DNA of 64,000 bases. Source: Photobacterium angustum (GTDB lineage Bacteria; Pseudomonadota; Gammaproteobacteria; Enterobacterales; Vibrionaceae). Below are positions 44,677-52,826 of the stretch, in pieces. The notes under the pieces were generated by a model that saw nothing but the letters and a program-made list of their open reading frames with translations, did no database searches and was not told where the DNA came from. The position numbers and the translations under genes were made by a program. The stretch lies in NCBI RefSeq assembly GCF_002954615.1, contig NZ_MSCJ01000003.1:62001-126000 (forward strand), in the 5' to 3' direction. Positions within the stretch are counted from its first letter, which is position 1; every line of letters starts with the position of its first letter.

Positions 44677-44973
44677 TTATCAATAACAAAGCAAACATGA
44701 TCGTGGTAACAAATCTGATACAAAGTCATTAATTTATTCTATGGAGGATCCGATTTAATTTCATACAAGTGTTTTAAATAATTGATTGATTTTATACTAA
44801 TAAATGCCCGATTCCGTCACCCTATCTTCACATATCGCCTCTTTATCTTACTGATTTTCCTTACGCAACACCTTGACTAGCACCTAAAATACGCTTTAAA
44901 TTTAACATTATAATAACAAACGATGTCATCGAACGATTTCATCCTTGTAGCAAACCATTTAAGGGAAATTAAT
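44677..44973 (+). other. Intergenic region before the acyl-CoA synthetase gene
   Basis: About 300 bp, AT-rich, with no gene apart from a short in-frame extension of the following gene from an ATG at 44923, which has no ribosome binding site. No confident promoter can be named. Confidence 0.45.
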
Positions 44974-46626
44974 ATGGCTCAACTGCTACCCAATGACATG
45001 ATCCTACAATGGGCAGAAGAACGTCCTACAGATATCTATCTTCGTCAAATTATAAACCGTGAATTTGTTGACTACACCTATGCAGATGTTGCTGATAAGG
45101 CATTGCGCCTAGTCAGTGCCTTTCGTGCGCTAGGGATCCAACCGGGTGAACGTATTGCACTCGTCTCTAAAAACTGTGCGGAATGGTTTATTTGTGATTT
45201 AGCCATGATGCTAGGTAGTTATATCAGTGTTCCTATTTTCCCAACCGCTGGGGCTGATACCATTGAGCATTGCATTACTCATAGTGACAGTAAATTAGTG
45301 ATTATCGGTAAACTTGATAGCCCTGATGCCATTAATAGCGTCACACAAACGTTATCTAATATTCCGACGATTTCTTTTAACTACCCAGGTACACCCGAAG
45401 GGCAATATAATTTTTCTACTCTGATTGAACAACATGCACCAAGCAATGAACGTCCAGCACATACTGATGATGAATTAATGTCGATTGTTTATACATCAGG
45501 TACATCTGGGCTTCCTAAAGGCGCGATGCTGACTTATGGTGCTTTCGCTTGGGCATCACATCAAATAATCAATCATATTGGATTAGGTAAAACAGAGCGG
45601 TTATTTTCTTATCTCCCACTCGCACACATTACTGAGCGGGTTTACATTTTTGGTTCATCCATTATGTCTGGTCTTCAAGTGGCATTTCCTGAGTCTCTTG
45701 ATACCTTTATCGATGATGTAAAAATGCACCGCCCTACTATTTTTGTTTCTGTCCCGCGTTTATGGACGCTTTTCCAACAACGAATTCAAGAAAAACTACC
45801 ACCAGCCAAACTGAATCTGTTACTTAAAATTCCATTTATTTCTGGCTTGATAAAGCGGAAGCTCGCTGATGGTTTAGGGCTTAACGAAGCGCGAGTATTA
45901 GGCTGTGGTTCTGCTCCCGTTTCTGCGGGTTTATTACGTTGGTATGAAAGTATTGGCCTCAATATCACCGAAGCTTGGGGTATGACAGAATCTTTTGCCT
46001 ATAGCACATTAAATCATCCATACCGTAGTGACAAAGTCGGTAGTGTTGGTAATGCAGGCCCAGGCGTTGAACTGAAAATTGCCGCAGATGATGAGATATT
46101 AGTACGTAGTAAAGGCTTATTTGCCGGTTATTACAATAATGATGCTGCAACCAAAGAAAGCTTTGATAGCGAAGGCTGGTTACATACCGGTGATATCGGT
46201 TTTATTGATGAAGATGGTTACCTCACCATCCAAGGTCGTAAGAAAGATACCTTCAAAACGGCTAAAGGGAAATTCGTCTCGCCCGTACCGATTGAGAAAC
46301 GTCTGTTTGAACTTAGTAACGTAGAGATGATGTGTTTAGTCGGCTCTGGAATGCCAGCCCCTATTTTATTAGCACTCCCGCATCACTTCCCTAACTTTGA
46401 TCGTAAACGTTACGAGAAACGCGTTCATCATGTAATAGAAACGATTAATCGCGAGCTAGAGTCTCACGCAAAGATCAAAGGTGTGTTAATGATCAAAGAG
46501 CCTTGGTCAATTGAGAATGGTATTTTAACACCAACCCTAAAAATTAAACGCCATGTACTCGAGCAAAAATACTCGGATATTGGACATGATTGGCCTAGCG
46601 ATACATTGGTACGCTGGGAAGAATAA
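44974..46626 (+). CDS. AMP-forming long-chain acyl-CoA synthetase-like protein
   Basis: The ATG at 44974 is chosen for the GGGA 8 bases before it; a longer in-frame ATG at 44923 lacks a site. The 550-residue protein has the ANL-superfamily motifs: P-loop YTSGTSGLPKGAMLTY (about 173-188), ITEAWGMTESFAY (about 329-341), GWLHTGDIGFIDEDGYLTIQGRKKD (hinge; about 399-423), and NGILTPTLKIKR with the adenylation Lys near 525. It activates a carboxylic acid, most likely a long-chain fatty acid, via acyl-AMP. It is monocistronic with a strong terminator. Chain-length preference is unknown. Confidence 0.87.
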   Translation: MAQLLPNDMILQWAEERPTDIYLRQIINREFVDYTYADVADKALRLVSAFRALGIQPGERIALVSKNCAEWFICDLAMMLGSYISVPIFPTAGADTIEHCITHSDSKLVIIGKLDSPDAINSVTQTLSNIPTISFNYPGTPEGQYNFSTLIEQHAPSNERPAHTDDELMSIVYTSGTSGLPKGAMLTYGAFAWASHQIINHIGLGKTERLFSYLPLAHITERVYIFGSSIMSGLQVAFPESLDTFIDDVKMHRPTIFVSVPRLWTLFQQRIQEKLPPAKLNLLLKIPFISGLIKRKLADGLGLNEARVLGCGSAPVSAGLLRWYESIGLNITEAWGMTESFAYSTLNHPYRSDKVGSVGNAGPGVELKIAADDEILVRSKGLFAGYYNNDAATKESFDSEGWLHTGDIGFIDEDGYLTIQGRKKDTFKTAKGKFVSPVPIEKRLFELSNVEMMCLVGSGMPAPILLALPHHFPNFDRKRYEKRVHHVIETINRELESHAKIKGVLMIKEPWSIENGILTPTLKIKRHVLEQKYSDIGHDWPSDTLVRWEE

Positions 46627-46647
46627 ATTTATATAGAATAGAGTAAC

Positions 46648-46692
46648 AAAAGCCTGATAACGCCTTCCAGCATTAAGTTATCAGGCTTTTTT
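46648..46692 (+). terminator. Terminator of the acyl-CoA synthetase gene
   Basis: AAAAGCCTGATAAC / GTTATCAGGCTTTTTT form a 14-bp stem followed by T residues. Confidence 0.9.
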
Positions 46693-46964
46693 CTTACTCG
46701 TTAAGAAATGACTTAAATAGTTAGCGCTAGTTTTCATCTCCTCGCTAGCGTTATTTTCAATCTAATGAGCACATTCCTTAATCCTCTTTTGTTGCTTATT
46801 AAATAGCGAAAACAATTGCCATTATTTCTTATTAAACACGCGAACTTTGTACAATTTAATTTACAGTATCAATAACTTAGCTGCAAAATTGTCACTTGCA
46901 CTGATAAAGAAAATATTTATCATACAAATATCTTTTTTGTTCTATTAATAATTAAGGATTTACA

Positions 46965-47069
46965 ATGGCTAAGGGCGATATGAAAACATGTAAAGGCAAA
47001 CGTCGTGCACACTCACATGGTAATGCACGTTTAACGACAGAAGGTCAACGAAAGCATCATCAAGCATAA
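46965..47069 (+). CDS. THX-like 30S ribosomal protein, 34 residues
   Basis: The short gene encodes MAKGDMKTCKGKRRAHSHG and so on, 34 residues, highly basic (Lys/Arg/His), with AAGGA eight bases before the ATG and a strong terminator after it. The N-terminal pattern M-x-K-G-D-x-K-T-x-x-G-K-R and the later S-x-G-x-x-R match the THX peptide that sits in the head of the 30S subunit in Thermus and has relatives in many proteobacteria. It was found by reading the sequence, being too short for many gene callers. A ribosomal role is the likely reading, though not proven here. Confidence 0.7.
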   Translation: MAKGDMKTCKGKRRAHSHGNARLTTEGQRKHHQA

Positions 47070-47100
47070 TTTGACCTTAATCGATCTTGCTAATACTCCG

Positions 47101-47139
47101 AAAACTAAGTCCAGTAATCTATGTCTGGACTTAGTTTTT
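47101..47139. terminator. Terminator between THX-like and PNPOx-family genes
   Basis: AAAACTAAGTCCAG / CTGGACTTAGTTTT form a 14-bp perfect stem with a T-run on the plus strand and an A-run opposite, so it serves both convergent genes. Confidence 0.9.
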
Positions 47140-47149
47140 CTGATCGTGT

Positions 47150-47806
47150 TTATTTATACCATCGTTTTCCATAAGCTAAAGAATAATCAGGTTGATCGAT
47201 TCCACTTGCCATCTTCTCATCATCTTGTAATGGGCCAATAACCGTTTTATAAGGAATAATTCCTGCCCAAACGGATAAATCCATATCTCGTTCATCATCA
47301 TTCACACCATTACAGCCAATTTTTACTGACGCCTCTGTTAATGGCATCACGAGTAATTCCGTCGCAGTAAGTTCTTTTTCATTACCTTGTCGTACACATT
47401 CACTTCGTCCCGGTGCGATTTGCTCAATAAAGTGGTTCAGTAACGCATTTTTATATTGGTTATCATCAATAGTATCAAACTGTCCAAAGACCATTGCTGA
47501 GCGATAATGGGCACTGTGATGAAATGCAGAGCGTGCAAGTACCCAACCATCAAATAACGTAAATGTTAAACAACAAGATTTCCCCTTTTTTAACGCGCGA
47601 ATTAAACGGCTATTTTTAGCTCCATGGACATAGATATTATTATCAACTCGCCATACCAACATCGGAATAACAATAGGTTGCTCATTTTGCTCAATAGCAA
47701 TATGTGCAAGTAAGCTTTCGTCAATTATTTGATAGAGCTTTTCTGTCTCGAAAACGGCTTTATTCGGATTTTTCTTTATCGTCGTTCTATCTGTGCTTGA
47801 TAACAT
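47150..47806 (-). CDS. Pyridoxamine 5'-phosphate oxidase-family flavin protein
   Basis: The ATG at 47806 is preferred because GGAG lies 8 bases upstream; the longer form from 47854 has no such site. The 218-residue product has the split-barrel flavin-binding pattern: AHIAIEQNEQPIVIPMLVWR, YVHGAKNSRLIRAL, and CCLTFTLFDGWVLARSAFHHSAHYRSAMVFG. Such proteins bind FMN, F420 or haem and are often reductases rather than true PdxH. It is divergent from a MocR/PdxR-type regulator, a common pairing in which the PLP-binding regulator controls the neighbour. Confidence 0.8.
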   Translation of the reverse strand: MLSSTDRTTIKKNPNKAVFETEKLYQIIDESLLAHIAIEQNEQPIVIPMLVWRVDNNIYVHGAKNSRLIRALKKGKSCCLTFTLFDGWVLARSAFHHSAHYRSAMVFGQFDTIDDNQYKNALLNHFIEQIAPGRSECVRQGNEKELTATELLVMPLTEASVKIGCNGVNDDERDMDLSVWAGIIPYKTVIGPLQDDEKMASGIDQPDYSLAYGKRWYK

Positions 47807-47897
47807 CGCAATCTCTCCTATTGATCCACAATCACACTTCCTTCTGATAGACATAACATCAAACTTTGGTACTGTATGTAAGAGCCAGTTTTGAATA

Positions 47898-49360
47898 GTG
47901 GATGGATCCAGTTTGACTTTAATTGATACCGGAGATTTAACCCTTTGCCATCATCAAGGCTCGCGCCAGCAGAGTTTGTTTAATGCTATTCGCGATAAAA
48001 TCACCCAAGGATATTGGCCGAAGAACAGTAAGTTGCCATCAACTCGTCATCTAGCACAAATACTCGATGTCAGTCGTAATACGATTATTGCCACATACGA
48101 CCAACTTGTTGCTGAAGGTTATATTCGTAGCCAAGCAGGTAGCGGTTTTTATGTCGCAGCCACCCTACCAGATCATTACCTCACGACAACGAGCAGTGAA
48201 GATTCATTTAAACACCCCACAATCAAACAACAAATAATGCCTTTGCTCCTGGCGTGCCAGATCTTGTCGCATTTCCTAGAAAAAAGTGGCAACGTCTTTA
48301 TCAACAACAGTTTGATAGAACACAGTTTCTTGGTTGTAACGATCTACAAGGTGAGTGGGAGTTTAGAGAAGTATTAACGCATTACTTGAAAACATCACGC
48401 TCTGTCGATGTCACCGCCGATAGGATCATTTCGACATCGGGGGCACAACAAGCATTAATCATGGCAATAATGGCGAGCACTCAGCCTAACGACATAGTCC
48501 TTGTTGAAAATCCCGGTTATGCTCAAATGCGTAAAGTGGTCAACTTATGCAATGTAAAAATAGCGCCGCTTTCAGTGACTCCATTCGATGGAATTAACCT
48601 TCAACAGTTATCGAAAACAAAAGCTAAAGCCATTTACATTACCCCCAGTAACCAATATCCATTAGGCACAACACTTAATATCTCTCAACGGATCCAATTA
48701 CTTAAATGGGCAAGCCAACATAATGTGACCATTATTGAAGATGATTACGACAGTGAATTTCAATATGCTCATCGCCCTTACCCTTCCTTACAAGGACTTG
48801 CAGCTCAAACCAATATCAATGTGAATATCATCTATATTGGTACTTTTAGTAAAGTGATGTGCAACAGTATTCGTCTTGGTTATATGGTCGTCCCTCAAGC
48901 TCTTCTTCCTCGTTACCTTGAGATAAAAGATGCTCTCAGCGGTGAAACGCAAGCCCAGCTTCAATTAGCAATGACGGAGTTTATTCATGACGGCCACTTG
49001 CTTCGTCACATTCGGAAAATGCGCCGGCTATACCAAGCAAAACGTCAACAAATGATCCAAAGTATTAAAGACAGTTTTGCCCAGCAATGGGAAGTGATCA
49101 GTCAAGCTGCGGGGCTTCATATTACCGTAAGATGGCACCAGAACGTCTGTGAAAAACAATTTTGTGAAGAGGCTTTTCAGCACAATATTATTGTACGACC
49201 ACTGAGTTATTATGAACTGCCGAATACTATTCGAAACTGGCAGGGTATTGTACTTGGCTTTGGTAATACCTCCATTGATGACATGCCAGTATTGATTGAG
49301 AACTTGAAAACTTGCTTCAACCACCTGTTAACGGAAAACAGACATGATGAATATTTTTAG
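47898..49360 (+). pseudogene. MocR/GntR-aminotransferase regulator broken by a frameshift
   Basis: The N-terminal part (47898-48240) encodes a GntR winged helix (SLFNAIRDKITQGYWP, LPSTRHLAQILDVSRNT). A different frame from about 48212 on encodes the type-I aminotransferase part beginning AFAPGVPDLVAFP and including the PLP-lysine region GTFSKVMCNSIRLGY. The two frames overlap at about 48212-48240, where a one-base loss (or two-base gain) would restore a single protein of about 485 residues of the PdxR/MocR type. Sequence error, true inactivation and recoding remain possible. It faces the PNPOx-family gene, its likely target. Confidence 0.8.
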
Positions 49361-49658
49361 TCAATTACCCGCTAAACTTGATAATGAAGAGTTTACCGAC
49401 TTACTTAAAACCGATTCGGTACGAATAGAGCGCATTGTCTCGCAAGGACATATAACACCAGTAGATGAATGGTACGATCAATCTGAAAATGAATGGGTTA
49501 TCGTATTAGAAGGAAGAGCTGAAGTCAGTTTTACCAATGGTGAAATTAAACGTTTAGAAAAAGGCGATCACCTTTATATTCCAGCTCACCAAAAGCACCG
49601 CGTAAGTTGGACAGAACCAAATATACTGACGATTTGGTTAGCGGTATTTTTTAATTAA
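49344..49658 (+). CDS. Small cupin-domain protein
   Basis: The 104-residue protein is a single cupin barrel. Motif 1 is degenerate (DEWYDQSENEWVIVLEGRAEV, Glu-rich, about 41-61) and motif 2 is present (GDHLYIPAHQKHRVSW, about 78-93, with two His). Its start overlaps the end of the MocR gene by 17 bp, so it is co-transcribed with it. Single-domain cupins bind a metal and act as isomerases, dioxygenases or ligand-binding proteins. The substrate is unknown. The ATG at 49347 is an equally good start. Confidence 0.75.
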   Translation: MMNIFSQLPAKLDNEEFTDLLKTDSVRIERIVSQGHITPVDEWYDQSENEWVIVLEGRAEVSFTNGEIKRLEKGDHLYIPAHQKHRVSWTEPNILTIWLAVFFN

Positions 49659-49682
49659 CAAGATCACCACGCTAAGACAGCA

Positions 49683-50231
49683 TTATGTTAGCGAAAAGCA
49701 GTGCGGACATTCCAGCGGAACTCTTAAAGTGGCATAGTTAATCTTTTGGTGAGATACCACCTCCCATATTCCTCTCGACTTATTTACTAAATAGTAAATA
49801 TTGCCATCATATATACCTTTACACGACTCCTGATTTCCTCGGTATTCAATTCTCCCAACAACATTAATATGACTTTCATCAATATGTTCAAAGTGAGATA
49901 TTTCCAAACCAATAATACGATTAAAATCAGACTGCTTATAAAACCATTGATAACCAACCGATATACCCTTACTTTCAAATCTTTCTTTAAAATCATCATC
50001 AGGATAACCATCAAACAACATCAATAAAAATTCTTTATTATTTATACTTCCATCATCACAACCTCGTTCCATCTGATAAAGAAAAACAGCCTCAGAGATA
50101 TCTAAAGCTTCACTAATTGATATTTTTGATATTTCAAACTTCCCTTCTGGTTTAATTGGATGCCAATTGATAGAAAAAATTACACACCAAAAAACCAGTG
50201 GAACAACCACCTTCCACAATATACTATCCAA
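49683..50231 (-). CDS. Hypothetical secreted or anchored protein
   Basis: The 182-residue product begins at TTG 50231, right after a run of eight G. It has one N-terminal hydrophobic helix (about 5-21, ILWKVVVPLVFWCVIFS) and a soluble alpha/beta domain with acidic segments (MERGCDDGS, GYPDDDF). No family is recognised. It is AT-rich and lies at the edge of a decayed region, so it could be a surviving gene of a former island. The consistent protein-like composition argues against a chance frame. Confidence 0.5.
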   Translation of the reverse strand: MDSILWKVVVPLVFWCVIFSINWHPIKPEGKFEISKISISEALDISEAVFLYQMERGCDDGSINNKEFLLMLFDGYPDDDFKERFESKGISVGYQWFYKQSDFNRIIGLEISHFEHIDESHINVVGRIEYRGNQESCKGIYDGNIYYLVNKSRGIWEVVSHQKINYATLRVPLECPHCFSLT

Positions 50232-50274
50232 GCCCCCCCCTTATTAACCTAGTCACGTTTTACTTAAAAGCATC

Positions 50275-50299
50275 AATAAAGCCTCATCCAGGCTTTATT
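50275..50299 (-). terminator. Possible terminator relic
   Basis: AATAAAGCCT / AGGCTTTATT pair perfectly over 10 bp with a short loop but with no clear T-run. It follows the ABC-ATPase remnant on the minus strand and may be its original terminator. Confidence 0.4.
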
Positions 50300-50338
50300 T
50301 ACGGAAATTAATGATAAACCTCAAAAATACTATCTGTT

Positions 50339-50545
50339 TTACTGGTGACAATAACACTCCTTAAAAATATCACGGCAAATTTTCTGCCACCATAACTCTG
50401 CATAAGTCTCTTCTTTACTAATTAATTCAGAGTGACTTCCCAACTCTGTTACCTGCCCATCTTCCAGTACCAAAATACGATCGGCGTTTTTAATAGAATT
50501 TAAGCGATGAGCGATACTAATCCCCGTTCTGCCTTGGCAGACATC
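50339..50545 (-). pseudogene. Remnant of a type I secretion ABC ATPase, C-terminus
   Basis: About 68 codons encode the last part of an HlyB/RtxB-like ATPase. There is VCQGRTGISIAHRLNSIKNA, including the H-loop His, then RILVLEDGQVTELGSHSEL and an ISKEETYAELWWQ tail. The preceding Walker A, signature and Walker B parts are absent; upstream sequence reads as unrelated. It is therefore a fragment, not a functional gene. A second, more damaged copy lies about 1 kb to the right. Confidence 0.75.
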
Positions 50546-51418
50546 ATAGAAAGCGGATAAAGTAAAATAAATAAATAAAAAGGGGCCAATTATCAAAGAC
50601 TGTTACAAAGCTTGACTCCTTTCTTTCACTAACCATCATATCCGGAGTGATAAACCACATTCCAACAAAAAGGGAAATAAATACCACATAAAACAACATT
50701 TATTAAGGTAACGTTAGTGATTTTTCCTTTTGTGCATTTGTGCATTTGTGCATTTGTACATTTGTACACCACCAAACACCAAAACAGAGCGGAAGCGTAA
50801 ACAAATAGAATAGGAATAAAAAAGAGAGGATTTCAGCATTGTTTGAATAAGTCTTTAAGTTATTAAAAATAGCCAAATCAAGATCAATTTCAACACCGAT
50901 AATTTAAGTATATACAACAAAAAAATACAGATAACCAACTGCCAATAAAGACAACAAGCTATCCTAATAGTTTAGTTTTTTATCATTAAAAAATCATTCA
51001 ACCCAAAATATTGTTAGAACAAAAATATGATGAAATATTAAATAATCACATTTTTAGCCAACAAGTAAAATACAGTAGTTTTAACTGTTCGAGTGAGTGC
51101 AACATTAAATAGGTTTAGATACTATATATTTCAAAAAATTTAATATCATGTCACGATTCATGGTTACTACTACAATTAAGAAGAACAGTTCAACCTTATC
51201 TAATACACATTTCAAAGGCTCTGTTCAGGCTTTAAGTTCAAATGTATAACTAATTGCTTTCTATAATGACTTTAATTTCGTACGTCTTATTTTTCTTCAA
51301 AGGCTTAATACCGTAATCAGCCAGATCAACACAGATGCTGAACAGACCCCATTTCAAAACTATGTCTTCTGCAACCACAATCCTGAATAAATACCTTCGG
51401 TGATATTTATTTCAAAAT
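50546..51418. other. Decayed AT-rich region
   Basis: About 0.9 kb without an intact gene. One short frame on the minus strand (about 51250-51400, ending KNKTYEIKVIIESN) could be the tail of a lost gene of unknown type. The region also holds a small 8-bp tandem repeat. Together with the two ABC remnants, it looks like the ruins of a former secretion or toxin locus. Confidence 0.5.
50732..50768 (+). repeat. Tandem repeat of GTGCATTT
   Basis: Three perfect GTGCATTT units, one GTACATTT and a partial GTACA follow each other. The repeat lies in non-coding decayed DNA. Confidence 0.85.
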
Positions 51419-51520
51419 GACTTCCTTGCTCGGTTACCAGCCGTTTTCCAGAACCAGAATACGATCAGCATTTTTAATGGTATTTTCTCGGTGAGCGATA
51501 TGCTACCCCTGACAACCAGA
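51419..51520 (-). pseudogene. Second, more degraded remnant of the same ABC ATPase
   Basis: Read on the minus strand it gives AHRENTIKNADRILVLENG, then a stop where the first copy reads Gln, then a frame-disturbed EQGSHFE-like tail. DNA similarity to 50434-50541 is evident over the whole stretch, including the shared TTCCAG-ACCA-AATACGATC core. So the ATPase gene or its end was present twice, in tandem or by duplication, and both have decayed. Confidence 0.65.
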
Positions 51521-51769
51521 GAGTATTGATCCTCGCTCTCCTACCTGAGTCCCCCCCCCTCTAGAAGTTGCTCAATAAATGACAAAGCGCCAGTATGTTC
51601 TTCCGTTCGCACACCTATCTGTAGTGAAACAAGATAGTAAATAACGGAAGTCAAATGTCGACTAAAACATCCGATGTATTAGTTGTTCACGGCATATTTT
51701 TGATACGAACAGAGAAAGGGATTTCATACTGAAATTTGTAAATGGTTACTTTCGCAAAACAATAGACAC
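51521..51769. other. Non-coding stretch before the tRNA terminator
   Basis: About 250 bp with no gene. It contains a run of nine C at 51551-51559. A short open frame overlapping the tRNA-Asp gene on the minus strand is an artefact of tRNA sequence. Confidence 0.5.
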
Positions 51770-51798
51770 AAAAAAGCCCCGTCATTTCTGACGAGGCT
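51770..51798 (-). terminator. Terminator of the tRNA transcript
   Basis: GCCTCGTC / GACGGGGC form an 8-bp stem (one G-U pair) with a 6-nt loop, followed on the minus strand by six T. It lies ten bases after tRNA-Asp. Confidence 0.9.
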
Positions 51799-51807
51799 TC
51801 GTTGTTT

Positions 51808-51884
51808 TGGCGGAGCGGACGGGACTCGAACCCGCGACCCCCGGCGTGACAGGCCGGTATTCTAACCAACTGAACTACCGCTCC
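51808..51884 (-). tRNA. tRNA-Asp (anticodon GTC)
   Basis: The 77-nt gene has a paired acceptor stem (GGAGCGG / CCGCTCC), D-arm AGTTCAGTTGGTTAGAA, anticodon loop CTGTCAC, a T-loop with GTTCGAGTC, and an encoded CCA end. It is second in a two-tRNA transcript after tRNA-Ser. Confidence 0.97.
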
Positions 51885-51923
51885 AATTCTTTATGAAACC
51901 CGATAAATCGAATCTCTAGAATA

Positions 51924-52014
51924 TGGCGGAGAGATAGGGATTTGAACCCTAGATACGCTATAAACGTATGCCGGTTTTCAAGACCGGTGCTTTCAACCAC
52001 TCAGCCATCTCTCC
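51924..52014 (-). tRNA. tRNA-Ser (anticodon TGA)
   Basis: The 91-nt gene has an acceptor stem GGAGAGA / TCTCTCC, a class II long variable arm (CATACGTTTATAGCGTA), anticodon loop CTTGAAA, T-loop GTTCAAATC, and an encoded CCA. It is first in the transcript, 39 bp before tRNA-Asp. Confidence 0.97.
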
Positions 52015-52052
52015 GTAAGTGCGGCGAATAATACCTAGCAATCACTCAGCTG

Positions 52053-52102
52053 TAAAGCCTATTTTTAAACAAATTCACCATTCGTTTGAAAAACAGGCTT
52101 TA
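52053..52102. repeat. Large imperfect inverted repeat beside tRNA-Ser
   Basis: The arms TAAAGCCTATTTTTAAAC and GTTTGAAAAACAGGCTTTA pair over about 18 bp with one mismatch and one bulge, around a 13-nt loop. The structure lies between the six-gene operon and tRNA-Ser and probably terminates the operon, although no T-run follows the stem. Confidence 0.6.
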
Positions 52103-52149
52103 GCGCGCGTTTTTACTTAAATATCATCCGCAAAAATTTTTAATTTTAT

Positions 52150-52806
52150 TTATCCTGCTAATTTTTCAGCATTAATCTGTGCTTCAAGTTTTTCTCGACC
52201 TTGAGGCGTTATACGTAAACATTCTTCAAATTGACTAAAACGCTGACTTTCAATCTGATAATAAGCCGCCAGTAAATCAGGTTCTATCCCGACTCGCTGA
52301 CGCGCTTCTTTTAAACTTAAATCCATTAGTTCTGCACAATTAATGGTATCTAATGGCTGACAGTCAGAAACGTATCCAAGATGCGCCGCTTTCTTAAATA
52401 CAGTAATATCATCATCAGAAAATTTATACGGCCCTGGGTATAAATATTTAGCAGCAAACGCGTACATCTTCTTTTCTGCCGTTGACATTCGATTTGATGA
52501 TCCCATCGTAAAACCAATAACAAATGCCTCATCTTTCGGTAGCATTCCCCGCCCTAATAAAAGGTGAATAACATCATGATCTTCTAAGCTAACAGCGCCA
52601 TTAAATAAATTGATCCAAGGGATATCAAACTTAGGATTCTCAATTAATCTCACAATCAACGGTATATCTGCGCTGCCAGCAGCCACTGGAGCTTGAGTCG
52701 CTAAACATTCTCTAATGGTGGCATTTTCTTCTTCTAACGGTACGTACCATTTTTTCCAATGCGTGCCGTTTGCTGGTAGTAAGTTTTTCTTGATTCCATT
52801 TTCCAT
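52150..52806 (-). CDS. Unknown protein, last gene of the TelA operon
   Basis: The 218-residue soluble protein has no recognised family. It has no signal peptide or membrane helix. Helices predominate: a central NGAVSLEDHDVIHLLLGRGM (about 69-88) resembles an ankyrin-like or HEAT-like helix pair, and the C-terminal helix has SQFEECLRITPQGREKLEA. It begins 20 bp after the TelA stop, so it is co-transcribed with the operon and likely cytoplasmic, like TelA. It may be a partner or regulator of TelA; that is inference from position only. Confidence 0.65.
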   Translation of the reverse strand: MENGIKKNLLPANGTHWKKWYVPLEEENATIRECLATQAPVAAGSADIPLIVRLIENPKFDIPWINLFNGAVSLEDHDVIHLLLGRGMLPKDEAFVIGFTMGSSNRMSTAEKKMYAFAAKYLYPGPYKFSDDDITVFKKAAHLGYVSDCQPLDTINCAELMDLSLKEARQRVGIEPDLLAAYYQIESQRFSQFEECLRITPQGREKLEAQINAEKLAG

Positions 52807-52826
52807 CTTAAATTCCTTTTCAAAGA

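Noticed and set aside
48254..49360. Independent aminotransferase gene
   Set aside because: It starts in mid-domain (GTG in the PGVPDL motif), lacks a ribosome binding site, and completes the upstream GntR domain; better read as one broken MocR gene.
50339..50596. Intact small ABC protein of 85 residues
   Set aside because: The first 20 or so residues are unrelated to ABC proteins and the catalytic motifs are absent; only a C-terminal fragment is present.
51687..51869. 60-residue minus-strand open frame over tRNA-Asp
   Set aside because: Its protein (RIPACHAGGRGFESRPLRQ) is the well-known artefact of reading a tRNA gene; the tRNA explains it fully.
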